IMG/VR virus record: IMGVR_UViG_3300032224_000591
Location: 62,001 to 126,000 of that record
Origin: a virus
Strand: one strand, 5' to 3'
DNA length: 64,000 bases
The notes under the pieces are model-generated. The model saw nothing but the letters and a program-made list of their open reading frames with translations. It was not told the origin of the DNA and did no database searches. Below are positions 17,602 to 26,021 of the stretch, one piece after another. The position numbers and the translations under genes are program-made. How positions within the stretch are numbered: the first letter of the stretch is position 1; the number at the start of each line of letters is the position of its first letter.

Positions 17602-19386
17602 ATGGCAGAACTATTTGGTTTCGAGTTTAAACGCAAGGTTGCAGAAGATATTGCGCCCTCCTTCTCCCCAAAAGAGAATGAAGATGGCGCGCTTGTCGTT
17701 GCAGCTGGCGGTTCCTTTGGAACGTACGTTGACCTTGACGGTACCGTACGTACAGAGGCAGAACTCGTAACAAAGTATCGCGATATGGCTCTTCAGCCAG
17801 AATGTGATGCAGCTATTGATGAAATTATCAATGAGATGATTGCTCTTGATGAGAAAGAACTTGTTAAGATTGATATTGATGGGTTAGATATTCCATCTAA
17901 TCTTAAGAAGGCTATTACAGAAGAGTTCAAGAATTGCTTGAACATTTTAGATTTTCGCCGCCATGCCTACGAGATTATTCGTCGCTGGTATATCGATGGC
18001 AGATTATACTATCATAAGATTATTGATGAGACGGATCCTAAGGCTGGTATCAAGGAGCTTCGCTACATTGATCCACGTAAGATTCGTAAAGTTCGTGAGG
18101 TAGTAAGAAAAAGAGTTCGTGGTGGTCAGCAGGGCGAACCTGTCATGACTAAGACACAGAATGAATATTACCTGTTTAATGATAAAGGCTTCTCCTTTAG
18201 CAATAGATCCACAGCGCCTGCGACTGCAGGCTTAAAGATTGCTAAAGACACTATTCTACATGTGACATCAGGTTTAACTGACACAAATGGCGCTATGGTG
18301 CTGTCACATCTACATAAGGCTATTAAGCCTCTTAATCAGCTGCGTACACTTGAAGATGCTCTTGTCATCTATCGTCTTGCCCGCGCGCCTGAGCGTCGCG
18401 TATGGTATATCGACGTTGGCAACCTTCCTAAGATGAAGGCAGAGCAGTACATCCGTGATATGATGGTTAAGCATAAGAATCGATTAATCTACGATGCTGA
18501 GTCCGGCAACGTTAGAGATGACCGCAAGTTCATGACCATGCTAGAGGACTATTGGCTAGCTCGTCGTGACGGAGGCAAGGGTACGGAGGTTACTACTCTT
18601 GCTGGCGGTCAGAATCTTAGTCAGATGGATGACGTTCTGTACTTTCAGAAAAGATTCTATGGTACACTAAATGTACCTATCAACAGAATTAACTCCGATG
18701 CATTGTTCTCCCTTGGAAGAGCAACCGAAGTTACCAGAGACGAGCTGAAATTCTCACGCTTCATCTCAAGAATGCGCGGAAAGTTCGCTATCCTATTCAC
18801 GAAGATGTTAGAGACTCAGCTCGTACTAAAACAGATTATGACTATTGAAGACTTTCATAATATTGCTGCTGATATTAAGTATGACTTTGCTAAGGACAAC
18901 TACTTCGCTGAACTTAAAGACGGTGAGATTGCTGATAATCGTATCAATCTTGCACGTAATATGCAGGATATGGTTGGCAAGTATTACTCACACGAGTGGC
19001 TTCGTAAGAATATCCTTCAGCAGTCGGATGATGATATTGAAGAGATGGATGAAGAGATTATCGCAGAGAATGAATCTGGTGATCCTCGTTGGATTAATCC
19101 AGCCATCCTACAGAATGAGCAGATGGAACAGCAGATGAACGCACCTATTGGTCCAGATGGTCAACCGGTACCGGGTGGCCAACCTGGTGATCCAACCGGC
19201 GGTACTGATCAACAGCCTTTGACTGATGACGATGGTGCAGCAGTAAGCGCTCAAAATGATCAACAGACCGCTAAGATGCAGACCGCACAATCAACTTATA
19301 ATTTGCTCATCAGCAAAAGAAATAGAACATTAGCTGATGAAGCTAAATTAAAATCAGCTACTCAGATCTTAGCTAAGAATAAATAA
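17602..19386 (+). CDS. 20: Portal vertex protein gp20
   Basis: 594 residues; T4 gp20 is 524. YVDLDGTVRTEAELV.KYRDMA, ECDAAIDEIINEMI, LRYIDPRKIRKVREV, LPKMKAEQYIRDMM and FSRFISRMRGKF are portal blocks. The tail after about residue 495 is Gln/Gly/Pro/Asp-rich low complexity. The dodecamer forms the packaging and tail-attachment vertex. AAAGGAAAATAG precedes the ATG. Confidence 0.95.
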   Translation: MAELFGFEFKRKVAEDIAPSFSPKENEDGALVVAAGGSFGTYVDLDGTVRTEAELVTKYRDMALQPECDAAIDEIINEMIALDEKELVKIDIDGLDIPSNLKKAITEEFKNCLNILDFRRHAYEIIRRWYIDGRLYYHKIIDETDPKAGIKELRYIDPRKIRKVREVVRKRVRGGQQGEPVMTKTQNEYYLFNDKGFSFSNRSTAPATAGLKIAKDTILHVTSGLTDTNGAMVLSHLHKAIKPLNQLRTLEDALVIYRLARAPERRVWYIDVGNLPKMKAEQYIRDMMVKHKNRLIYDAESGNVRDDRKFMTMLEDYWLARRDGGKGTEVTTLAGGQNLSQMDDVLYFQKRFYGTLNVPINRINSDALFSLGRATEVTRDELKFSRFISRMRGKFAILFTKMLETQLVLKQIMTIEDFHNIAADIKYDFAKDNYFAELKDGEIADNRINLARNMQDMVGKYYSHEWLRKNILQQSDDDIEEMDEEIIAENESGDPRWINPAILQNEQMEQQMNAPIGPDGQPVPGGQPGDPTGGTDQQPLTDDDGAAVSAQNDQQTAKMQTAQSTYNLLISKRNRTLADEAKLKSATQILAKNK

Positions 19387-19398
19387 TGGAGATGACAA

Positions 19399-19653
19399 AT
19401 GACTGAAGTACAATACTCTGTCCAAGACTTAATTTCTACAGCGTTCGATCAAAAGCCCGTCGATTTCGAGAATGCGTTTAGTTCGCTTATTGTTGATCGT
19501 CTAGCGGCTGCTGTAGAAACAAGAAAGATTGAAGTAGCCCAGGCGATGTTTGGTGATCAAGCATCAAGCGAGGACTACTCATCTGATGAAACAGAGGAAG
19601 AATCAGAGGTCGAAACAGAACAAGAGGAAGAGCAAGATGGCGAAGTCGCTTAA
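19399..19653 (+). CDS. 67: Prohead core protein gp67-like
   Basis: 84 residues; T4 gp67 is 80. The last third is almost all Glu/Asp/Ser, like the acidic core peptide of T4. Position directly after the portal is the T4 order 20-67-68-21. It overlaps the next gene by 17 nt. Likely degraded by gp21 during head maturation. Confidence 0.65.
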   Translation: MTEVQYSVQDLISTAFDQKPVDFENAFSSLIVDRLAAAVETRKIEVAQAMFGDQASSEDYSSDETEEESEVETEQEEEQDGEVA

Positions 19654-21391
19654 CGATATTCTGAAAGTAGCACACGATAGAATCAGAGGCGTGCACTCTT
19701 CTACTACTTCCGACCTTTCAACAGGTAAGGATCCTGGTGTAGACTATGCACCTAGAGCTGCTGGTGAGCAAGATTTTATTGCAAAGCATTCTGTACAGAA
19801 GTGGGATGAGCCTGAGGGTAATCCTAACTATGCTGATAAGTTAAAGTATTCTCTTGATAAAGAGACACGCCATGGCTATACAGAGCCAAAGGCCAAGAAA
19901 GTCAATGAGTCAAAAAAAGCCGAGGACACTAAGTGCAATAAAACTCCAGGCCAAACTTGGTGTCCGCTTCATGAGATGGCCGACTGCTCTAAGTCGACTA
20001 CAATTAAAGAAGATTCTGAATATGGTATGGCTCGTAATGAGCTTGCTACAGCTTCGCGTGCTATCGATAGATTAAATGCTAAGATGGGTAAGGGCGAAGG
20101 CGAGCTTGAGGCTTGGGTCCAGGCTAAAATTACTAAGGCTTCTGATTACTTAGACACTGTAGCTGACTATATGGAAAGCGGCACTATTAAAGAAGCCTAT
20201 GATGACAACAGCACTAAGGTAAGTGACTGGTCAGATAAGAAGCTGAAGTGGCATGCTAGTGATGATAGAAAGCATTCATCATCACATGTGCCGGCATGGT
20301 CAGAGCTTAAGCGCCGCGCCAAGACTTCAGCACCGAAGAAAACTAATGAAGAAGTAGAAGAGATTGAAGAACTTTCATCCGCACTTCTTTATAGAGCTAA
20401 ACAGTCTGCTCAAAAGAAAGCTGGCTGGTTAATGCCAGGTGATGGTGGCAAGGGTGACAAAGCATGGAACAGAGTTAAGAAGTTCCGTGATGCTGGCGTA
20501 GCAAAAGAAAAGCAAGAAAAAGCTGCTGTCAAGGAAGAAGTCCTCGATGAGAAGATGACAGATATGCAGAAGAAAACAGTTAAAGCTATTCAGACTTATA
20601 GAGATAAGGCTGGTATTGCTAAGCCGTCTATTACTGACACTAAGCGTTCTATTAAGTTCGTAAAGCAGAATGAAGAAGTAGAGCAGATTGATGAGCTTTC
20701 ACCTGCAACTCTTACTTCATATAAGGCTAAAGCTGCAGGTTCAGAGAAGGCATTAACAGATAAGTCTTCTACACTTTCTGTTCCTGCAAAGGACCGTAAT
20801 GTCGCTGCTGCAAAAGCTAACCAGCGCAGACAAGGTATGAATCTTGCTACCAAGAAACTTGGTGAAGAAGCTATCGATGAGATTTCGAAAGATCTTACTA
20901 AGAGCTATATTAGAAAAGCAACTCAGGATGTGGATAATACTCCAGAGGATGATGATAATGCAACAAGGAAGCTTAACAATCGTGAGAGCGGTATTCGTAC
21001 TGCTTCGATGAAGAAGAATGCTTCGAAGTATGTTAAAGTGCCGGCAACTGAAGAAGTAGTTAGTGAAGTTTTAACTAAATCAACAACTGCTGATAAAACT
21101 ATTGATGACTTTGTTCATTCAAAGAATCCACAGTTTGCTGGTAAGTCAAAAGAGAAGCGTAAGCAAATGGCTCTTGCAGCTTACTATGCTAAGCAGCGTA
21201 ACGAAGAGACTGATCCCGGTTTTAAGGAAGGTCATGTCCCTGATCATCAGCCGAAGCTTGCTCCAAAGGATGCTTCTACAATGTCAAAGGTTGCAGCTAT
21301 GATGGCTAAAGAGAGAGAATCTTTTCGTCAAAGGCAAGCAGGTAACACTGCTAAGCTAGTAGCCGCAAATAAGTCTGGGAAGGATTCCTAA
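19637..21391 (+). CDS. Large prohead-core-like protein (gp68 position) with repeated EE(V/I)xEIxELS motif
   Basis: 585 residues from the ATG at 19637; the frame is open further upstream, but this start has AAGAGGAAG before it. Lys/Glu/Ala-rich and helical. Four repeats recur: EEVEEIEELSSALLYRAKQ (about 266), EEVEQIDELSPATLTSYKAKA (about 365), EEAIDEISKDLTKSYIRKA (about 415) and EEVVSEVL (about 478). These contain I/L-x-E triplets, the cleavage pattern of T4-type prohead protease. T4 gp68 is only 141 residues, so this is greatly expanded. The core/scaffold role is inferred from position and composition. Confidence 0.55.
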   Translation: MAKSLNDILKVAHDRIRGVHSSTTSDLSTGKDPGVDYAPRAAGEQDFIAKHSVQKWDEPEGNPNYADKLKYSLDKETRHGYTEPKAKKVNESKKAEDTKCNKTPGQTWCPLHEMADCSKSTTIKEDSEYGMARNELATASRAIDRLNAKMGKGEGELEAWVQAKITKASDYLDTVADYMESGTIKEAYDDNSTKVSDWSDKKLKWHASDDRKHSSSHVPAWSELKRRAKTSAPKKTNEEVEEIEELSSALLYRAKQSAQKKAGWLMPGDGGKGDKAWNRVKKFRDAGVAKEKQEKAAVKEEVLDEKMTDMQKKTVKAIQTYRDKAGIAKPSITDTKRSIKFVKQNEEVEQIDELSPATLTSYKAKAAGSEKALTDKSSTLSVPAKDRNVAAAKANQRRQGMNLATKKLGEEAIDEISKDLTKSYIRKATQDVDNTPEDDDNATRKLNNRESGIRTASMKKNASKYVKVPATEEVVSEVLTKSTTADKTIDDFVHSKNPQFAGKSKEKRKQMALAAYYAKQRNEETDPGFKEGHVPDHQPKLAPKDASTMSKVAAMMAKERESFRQRQAGNTAKLVAANKSGKDS

Positions 21392-21636
21392 TGTCTAATA
21401 TTGTAAAGCCAACAGCTAATCAAATCTCACTAACAACAGCTAATACTGTTTACGGTTCACAGATCGTTTATATCGCTGCCACAACAGCTGCTGTAATTAC
21501 TACAGCTAATTCATCTGGTCAAATTGGTTCGTTTACACTTCCTGCTAATCAGTGGGTATTTGTTGCTAAAAATGCAACTGATACTATTGCCGCTAACGTA
21601 GCAGTATTTGCAACAGCTGCATCGTTTAGAGGGTAA
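21391..21636 (+). CDS. Small putative structural protein
   Basis: 81 residues, Thr/Ala/Asn-rich and beta-like, ending in repeated FVAKNATDTIAANV. It lies between the core protein and protease genes with a TAATG overlap at its start, so it is probably expressed with the head genes. Family not recognised; could be a head decoration or core component. Confidence 0.5.
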   Translation: MSNIVKPTANQISLTTANTVYGSQIVYIAATTAAVITTANSSGQIGSFTLPANQWVFVAKNATDTIAANVAVFATAASFRG

Positions 21637-21637
21637 C

Positions 21638-22315
21638 ATGAAGCTCATCACAGAACTTTTCGAGGGTGTAGATTATCTTTCTGAAGCTAAGGAAACTGGC
21701 GAGAAGGAACACTATATCCATGGTATCTTCATGCAAGCTAATATGCGTAATAAGAATGGTCGTGAGTATCCACATGACATTATGGAACCAGCAGTTAACA
21801 AGTATGTCAATGAGCAGGTTATGAATAACCGCGCTTATGGTGAACTAGGTCATCCTGCTGGTCCGTCTATTAATCTTGATCGTGTATCGCATCTTATCGT
21901 GTCACTTCACTTCGAAGGTCACAATGTCATTGGTAAGGCAAAACTTACCAATACGCCAATGGGTAATATTGCTAGAGGTCTATTAGAGTCAGGTGCAAAC
22001 CTAGGTGTTTCATCACGTGGTCTTGGCACACTAACAGCCGGTAAAGATGGAGTGATGGTTGTTGGTCGCGACTTCCATATTGCTACAGCAGCTGATATTG
22101 TAGCGGATCCTTCTGCACCTCATGCATTTGTGAAGGGTATCATGGAAAATGCTGAATGGGTATATGATCCTGTTAAGGATACATGGCATGAAGAAAGACT
22201 AGACAATATTAAGAAGGGTGTACATAAGATGTCAAAAAGACAGCTTGAGGAAAGCAATCTTCGCATCTTTGAGAACTATCTGAGTTCACTTGCTTTCAAG
22301 AATAAATCTATATAA
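21638..22315 (+). CDS. 21: Prohead core protease gp21
   Basis: 225 residues from the ATG at 21638, one base after the previous stop and preceded by GAGGG; T4 gp21 is 212. The herpes-assemblin-like Ser/His protease is recognised by GELGHPAGPSINLDRVSH (His) and GANLGVSSRGLG (Ser). Processes capsid, core and scaffold proteins after I/L-x-E. Confidence 0.9.
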   Translation: MKLITELFEGVDYLSEAKETGEKEHYIHGIFMQANMRNKNGREYPHDIMEPAVNKYVNEQVMNNRAYGELGHPAGPSINLDRVSHLIVSLHFEGHNVIGKAKLTNTPMGNIARGLLESGANLGVSSRGLGTLTAGKDGVMVVGRDFHIATAADIVADPSAPHAFVKGIMENAEWVYDPVKDTWHEERLDNIKKGVHKMSKRQLEESNLRIFENYLSSLAFKNKSI

Positions 22316-22318
22316 ATA
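22311..22318 (+). promoter_or_regulatory. Putative late promoter (TATAAATA) for gp22
   Basis: Exact consensus overlapping the gp21 stop, 30 nt upstream of gp22; GGGGGAG ribosome site follows. Confidence 0.65.
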
Positions 22319-22347
22319 ATTGTAAATCAAAGGGGGAGACCTTTCAA

Positions 22348-23382
22348 ATGACAGATCAAGTACAAAACGACATTGAAGAGGGCACGACTGCTGCTGACTC
22401 ACTTCATCCTGCTTCTCAGTCAGGCGGTTCTGATGAGGATTCCAAGTTTAGTGTAATCGCAAAGGCTATCGGTGCGATGCATGCCATGCGCAAGGAAGAC
22501 CTTGTTAAGTGGTTCGATCAGCAGCAAGCTGTATTCGGTCCTGGTAAGGATTATGGTGTCGGCGACAAGTCTGGTGCAAACCAGTCATCAATTGACATGG
22601 CAGCAGGCGCTGGTCCTAAGACACGTGACCCAATGCCGAAGCTCTCTGTCAAGGAAGATGTCGAGGAGATGTTCTCTGGTTCTGACCTTACTGAAGAGTT
22701 TAAGGAGAAGGCATCAACTCTATTCGAAGCAGCTCTCCATGCGCGCGTTATCGCTGAGACAGTACGTCTTGAGGAAGAGTTCGATGCTCGCCTTGAAGAG
22801 GCAGTTTCTGAAATCAATGAAGAGCTAACAACTAAGGTCGATTCCTATCTTGACTATGTAGTCGAGAGCTGGATGGAAGAGAACGCAGTTGCAATTGAGT
22901 CTACACTTCGTAACGAAGTTATGGATGAGTTCATTGAAGGCCTTAAGGGTCTATTCAACGAGCATTATATCAATATTCCTGAGAACAAGATTGACGTCCT
23001 TGAGTCCCTAGCTGACAAGGTACAAGAGCTCGAGGCACAGCTTGATGATTCAATCAACGAGAACATCGAAATCAAGCAGGCTTTTGTTGAAGCTGAAAAG
23101 GAAAATGTGTTCGAGTCGTTTGTTGATAGTCTAGCACTATCTCAACAGGAAAAGTTTAAGGCCCTCGCTGAGGGTATTACTTTCGACGGCGACGTTGAAA
23201 CATACGCTAAGAAGCTTTCCATCATTAAGGAAAAGTATTTCAACGGCGAGAAGACTGCACCCGTCTCAACTAATATCGAAGAAGAGACATTCGAGGGTGG
23301 AGAGACGCTTACAGAGTCAGTGTATGTTGACCCATCTGTAAACAGATATGTGCAGGCTATTTCGAGAACCCTTAAGAAGTAA
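22348..23382 (+). CDS. 22: Prohead scaffolding core protein gp22
   Basis: 344 residues; T4 gp22 is 269. Strongly acidic and helical, with a long coiled coil between about 125 and 290. Placed between protease and major capsid as in T4. Forms the internal scaffold and is later proteolysed. Confidence 0.85.
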   Translation: MTDQVQNDIEEGTTAADSLHPASQSGGSDEDSKFSVIAKAIGAMHAMRKEDLVKWFDQQQAVFGPGKDYGVGDKSGANQSSIDMAAGAGPKTRDPMPKLSVKEDVEEMFSGSDLTEEFKEKASTLFEAALHARVIAETVRLEEEFDARLEEAVSEINEELTTKVDSYLDYVVESWMEENAVAIESTLRNEVMDEFIEGLKGLFNEHYINIPENKIDVLESLADKVQELEAQLDDSINENIEIKQAFVEAEKENVFESFVDSLALSQQEKFKALAEGITFDGDVETYAKKLSIIKEKYFNGEKTAPVSTNIEEETFEGGETLTESVYVDPSVNRYVQAISRTLKK

Positions 23383-23387
23383 GTCCT

Positions 23388-23395
23388 AATAAATA
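23388..23395 (+). promoter_or_regulatory. Putative late promoter (AATAAATA) for gp23
   Basis: Late box 32 nt before the major capsid gene; AAAGGAGA ribosome site follows. Confidence 0.6.
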
Positions 23396-23426
23396 ATATA
23401 CAACCAGAAACACAAAGGAGACACAA

Positions 23427-24854
23427 ATGTTTCTAGCTGAGGAAATTCAAAAGAAGTGGGCACCAGTCCTTGATCACGAAGGTCTTGGTGCTATTAAGGA
23501 TCAGACCCGTCGTTCAGTAACGGCAGTCGTCCTCGAGAATACAGAGCGCGCTCTTCGTGAGGCCGGCTCTCATGGTCAGTACCAGACACTTTCAGAGGCG
23601 CCTACAGCTGCTTCTGTAATTCCTGCGAACTTCATGGGCGGCTCGTCTTCAACAGCAGCAGCTGGCGGTATCGATACGTTCGATCCTGTTCTTATCTCTC
23701 TAGTCCGCCGTGCAATGCCTAACCTCATTGCATACGACATCTGCGGCGTTCAGCCGATGACTGGCCCAACCGGCCTGATCTTCGCAATGCGCAGCAAGTA
23801 TACAAACCAGGCTAACGGCAACAGCGGTTATACTGGCAACCAGAACAATGAAACTTTCTACAACGAAGTTAACACTGCGTTCTCGACTGTTTCTGGCAAC
23901 GTCACTACCTCAGCTGTTGGCTTTGGTCAGGGTAACACCACACAAGGTGCATTCACTGGTACAATCCCAGGTGCTTCTAACACATCTCCTCTATCAGCTG
24001 TTGGTACATACAACACTGGTACTGGAATGTCAACAGCACAGGCTGAAGCTCTTGGTACTTACAACAACTCAGACTTTGCTCAGATGGCATTCAGCATTGA
24101 GAAGGTTACCGTCACTGCAAAGTCACGTGCCCTTAAGGCTGAGTACTCAATGGAGCTAGCACAGGATCTTAAGGCCATTCACGGTCTAGATGCTGAGACA
24201 GAGCTTGCAAACATTCTTTCGGCTGAAATCCTTGCAGAAATCAACCGTGAAGTTGTTCGTACAATCAACATCACTGCTGTTGCCGGTGCTACCGACAATA
24301 CAACAACATCTGGCGTATTCGATCTTGATACAGATTCCAACGGTCGTTGGTCTGTTGAAAAGTTCAAGGGTCTTATGTTCCAGCTTGAGCGTGAAGCTAA
24401 CCAGATTGCTAAGCAGACTCGTCGCGGTAAGGGTAACATTGTTATCTGCTCTTCAGACGTTGCTTCAGCTCTTCAGATGGCCGGCGTTCTTGACTACACA
24501 CCTGCTCTTGCTAGCAACAACCTTCAGGTTGACGACACTGGCAACACCTTCGCTGGTGTTCTTAACGGTCGCCTAAAGGTCTATATCGATCCATACGCAA
24601 TCGGCGGTAACTACCTAGTGGTTGGTTATAAGGGCGCTTCAGCATTCGATGCTGGTCTCTTCTACTGCCCATACGTTCCGCTTCAGATGGTCCGCGCTGT
24701 TGACCAGTCAAGCTTCCAGCCTAAGATTGGTTTCAAGACTCGTTACGGAATGGTTGCAAACCCATTCGCAGAGGGTCTGAACCAGGGTTCTGGTGCTCTG
24801 ACAATCAACACCAACAAGTACTATCGTCGCGTTATCGTCAACAACCTGATGTAA
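23427..24854 (+). CDS. 23: Major capsid protein gp23
   Basis: 475 residues; T4 gp23 is 521. Hallmarks: IKDQTRRSVTAVVLENTERALREA near 23, DPVLISLVRRAMPNLIAYDICGVQPM near 90, RSKYT, KSRALKAEYSMELAQDLKAIHGLDAE near 232 and IGFKTRYGMV.NPFAEG near the C-terminus. A TLSE/APT sequence at E57 fits gp21 cleavage; T4 cuts after E65. Codon use is less AT-rich than in the accessory genes, as expected for a highly expressed gene. Confidence 0.97.
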   Translation: MFLAEEIQKKWAPVLDHEGLGAIKDQTRRSVTAVVLENTERALREAGSHGQYQTLSEAPTAASVIPANFMGGSSSTAAAGGIDTFDPVLISLVRRAMPNLIAYDICGVQPMTGPTGLIFAMRSKYTNQANGNSGYTGNQNNETFYNEVNTAFSTVSGNVTTSAVGFGQGNTTQGAFTGTIPGASNTSPLSAVGTYNTGTGMSTAQAEALGTYNNSDFAQMAFSIEKVTVTAKSRALKAEYSMELAQDLKAIHGLDAETELANILSAEILAEINREVVRTINITAVAGATDNTTTSGVFDLDTDSNGRWSVEKFKGLMFQLEREANQIAKQTRRGKGNIVICSSDVASALQMAGVLDYTPALASNNLQVDDTGNTFAGVLNGRLKVYIDPYAIGGNYLVVGYKGASAFDAGLFYCPYVPLQMVRAVDQSSFQPKIGFKTRYGMVANPFAEGLNQGSGALTINTNKYYRRVIVNNLM

Positions 24855-24890
24855 TTCAGGAAAGAAGACGGTTTCAAGCCGCAAACTTTA

Positions 24891-24915
24891 AGGGCAGCTT
24901 CGGCTGCCCTTTTTT
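24891..24915 (+). terminator. Rho-independent terminator after gp23
   Basis: Stem AGGGCAGC/GCTGCCCT with a UUCG tetraloop (24891-24910) followed by TTTTT. Confidence 0.9.
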
Positions 24916-24919
24916 AGTA

Positions 24920-24948
24920 TGTACATCTGAGTCTATCTGCTGTATAAT
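24920..24948 (+). promoter_or_regulatory. Putative early/middle sigma-70-type promoter
   Basis: TGTACA (24920-24925), 17-nt spacer, TATAAT (24943-24948). Same -35 variant as other early promoters here. Followed 19 nt later by a late box, so the gene at 24998 may have both. Confidence 0.6.
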
Positions 24949-24966
24949 AGCTATATCAGGGACAAC

Positions 24967-24974
24967 GATAAATA
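24967..24974 (+). promoter_or_regulatory. Putative late promoter (GATAAATA)
   Basis: 24 nt before the gp3-like gene; fits late expression of a tail component. Confidence 0.55.
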
Positions 24975-24997
24975 GGTAACCAATATGGAGACCTTGC

Positions 24998-25522
24998 ATG
25001 GCAGCCACTGATAACACCCCAACAAATAAGAACTTTCTAAGTCCGTTGAACTTTAAGTTCCTTCTGAAGAGAGCGCCTCATATTAATTTCTTTGTAGTCA
25101 AGGCTAATATCCCATCTATCTCACTTCCTGTGATTGATATTCCTAACGTCTTTATTGATATTCCTACCACTCAGACACATCTTAAATATGGCATATTCTC
25201 GATTACCTTTCAGGTTGATGAGGATATGCTGAACTATATGGAAATCCATGATTGGATCCGTGCACTCGGTTTCCCTGATAATTTCGATGAGTATAAGAAG
25301 CTGACTATGGTTCCTCAGTACACGGGCGAGGGACTACGCTCTGATATTGGATTAGTTATTCTCAACTCCACAAAGACACCAAACTTCGAGTTTGCCTTTC
25401 GTGATGCCTTCCCAACATATTTGTCAGATGTTACTTTTGACACGACCCTTCAAGATGTACAGTATATCACGGCTACGGCTGAGTTTGCATATACTATGTA
25501 CGATGTCACTCGACCTGACTAA
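24998..25522 (+). CDS. 3: Probable tail completion protein gp3
   Basis: 174 residues, matching T4 gp3 (176). N-terminal LNFKFLLKRAPHINFFVVKANIPSISLPV and a central FQVDEDMLNYMEIHDWIRALGFP block have a tail-tube-like beta layout. Its place between gp23 and uvsY is where cyanophages carry gp3. Caps the tail tube at the neck end. Assigned mostly from position, length and late promoter; it could be another tube-fold virion protein. Confidence 0.5.
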   Translation: MAATDNTPTNKNFLSPLNFKFLLKRAPHINFFVVKANIPSISLPVIDIPNVFIDIPTTQTHLKYGIFSITFQVDEDMLNYMEIHDWIRALGFPDNFDEYKKLTMVPQYTGEGLRSDIGLVILNSTKTPNFEFAFRDAFPTYLSDVTFDTTLQDVQYITATAEFAYTMYDVTRPD

Positions 25523-25529
25523 AAACTAG

Positions 25530-25558
25530 TTTACATTCACTGAAATCTGTGGTATAAT
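25530..25558 (+). promoter_or_regulatory. Putative sigma-70-type promoter for uvsY-uvsW-55-47-46
   Basis: TTTACA (25530-25535), 17-nt spacer ending TGTGG, TATAAT (25553-25558). 28 nt before uvsY, with CAGGATG near the start. Confidence 0.65.
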
Positions 25559-25586
25559 TAAACCTCAGAATAAGTCAGGATGTATT

Positions 25587-26021
25587 ATGAAGCTAGAAGA
25601 CATTTATGAAGAGTGGAAGAAAGACTCAGACATCGACAAGACAGAGCTCGGTGATGAGGCATTAAAGATCCCCAAACTCCATCATAAGTACTATCAGATG
25701 TTCACACATGAGCGTCTGCTTCTTCGTAAATACGAGGCTGATTTCAAGAACCTCAAACTCTCTAAGTATGAGTTCTATACTATGGGGCCGACTGAGGAAT
25801 CTAGGGATAAAGGTTGGCAGCTACCTGCGCGCGGTATGATCCTTAAATCGGATCTACCTATGTACATGGAAGCTGATAAAGATATTGTTGACATGTCGCT
25901 ACGAATTGGTATGCAGCAGGAGAAGATTGAGCTCCTAGAGTCTATCATCAAGAGCCTTGTTAATAGAGGGTTTCAAATTAAGTCTGCAATTGAGTGGACA
26001 AAATTCACCATGGGTGCTTGA
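25587..26021 (+). CDS. uvsY: Recombination mediator UvsY
   Basis: 144 residues; T4 UvsY is 137. MKLEDIYEEWKKDS.ID and RGMILKSDLPMYMEAD plus a C-terminal helical block fit the family. Loads UvsX on gp32-coated ssDNA. First gene of an operon whose members overlap by a few bases. Confidence 0.85.
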   Translation: MKLEDIYEEWKKDSDIDKTELGDEALKIPKLHHKYYQMFTHERLLLRKYEADFKNLKLSKYEFYTMGPTEESRDKGWQLPARGMILKSDLPMYMEADKDIVDMSLRIGMQQEKIELLESIIKSLVNRGFQIKSAIEWTKFTMGA

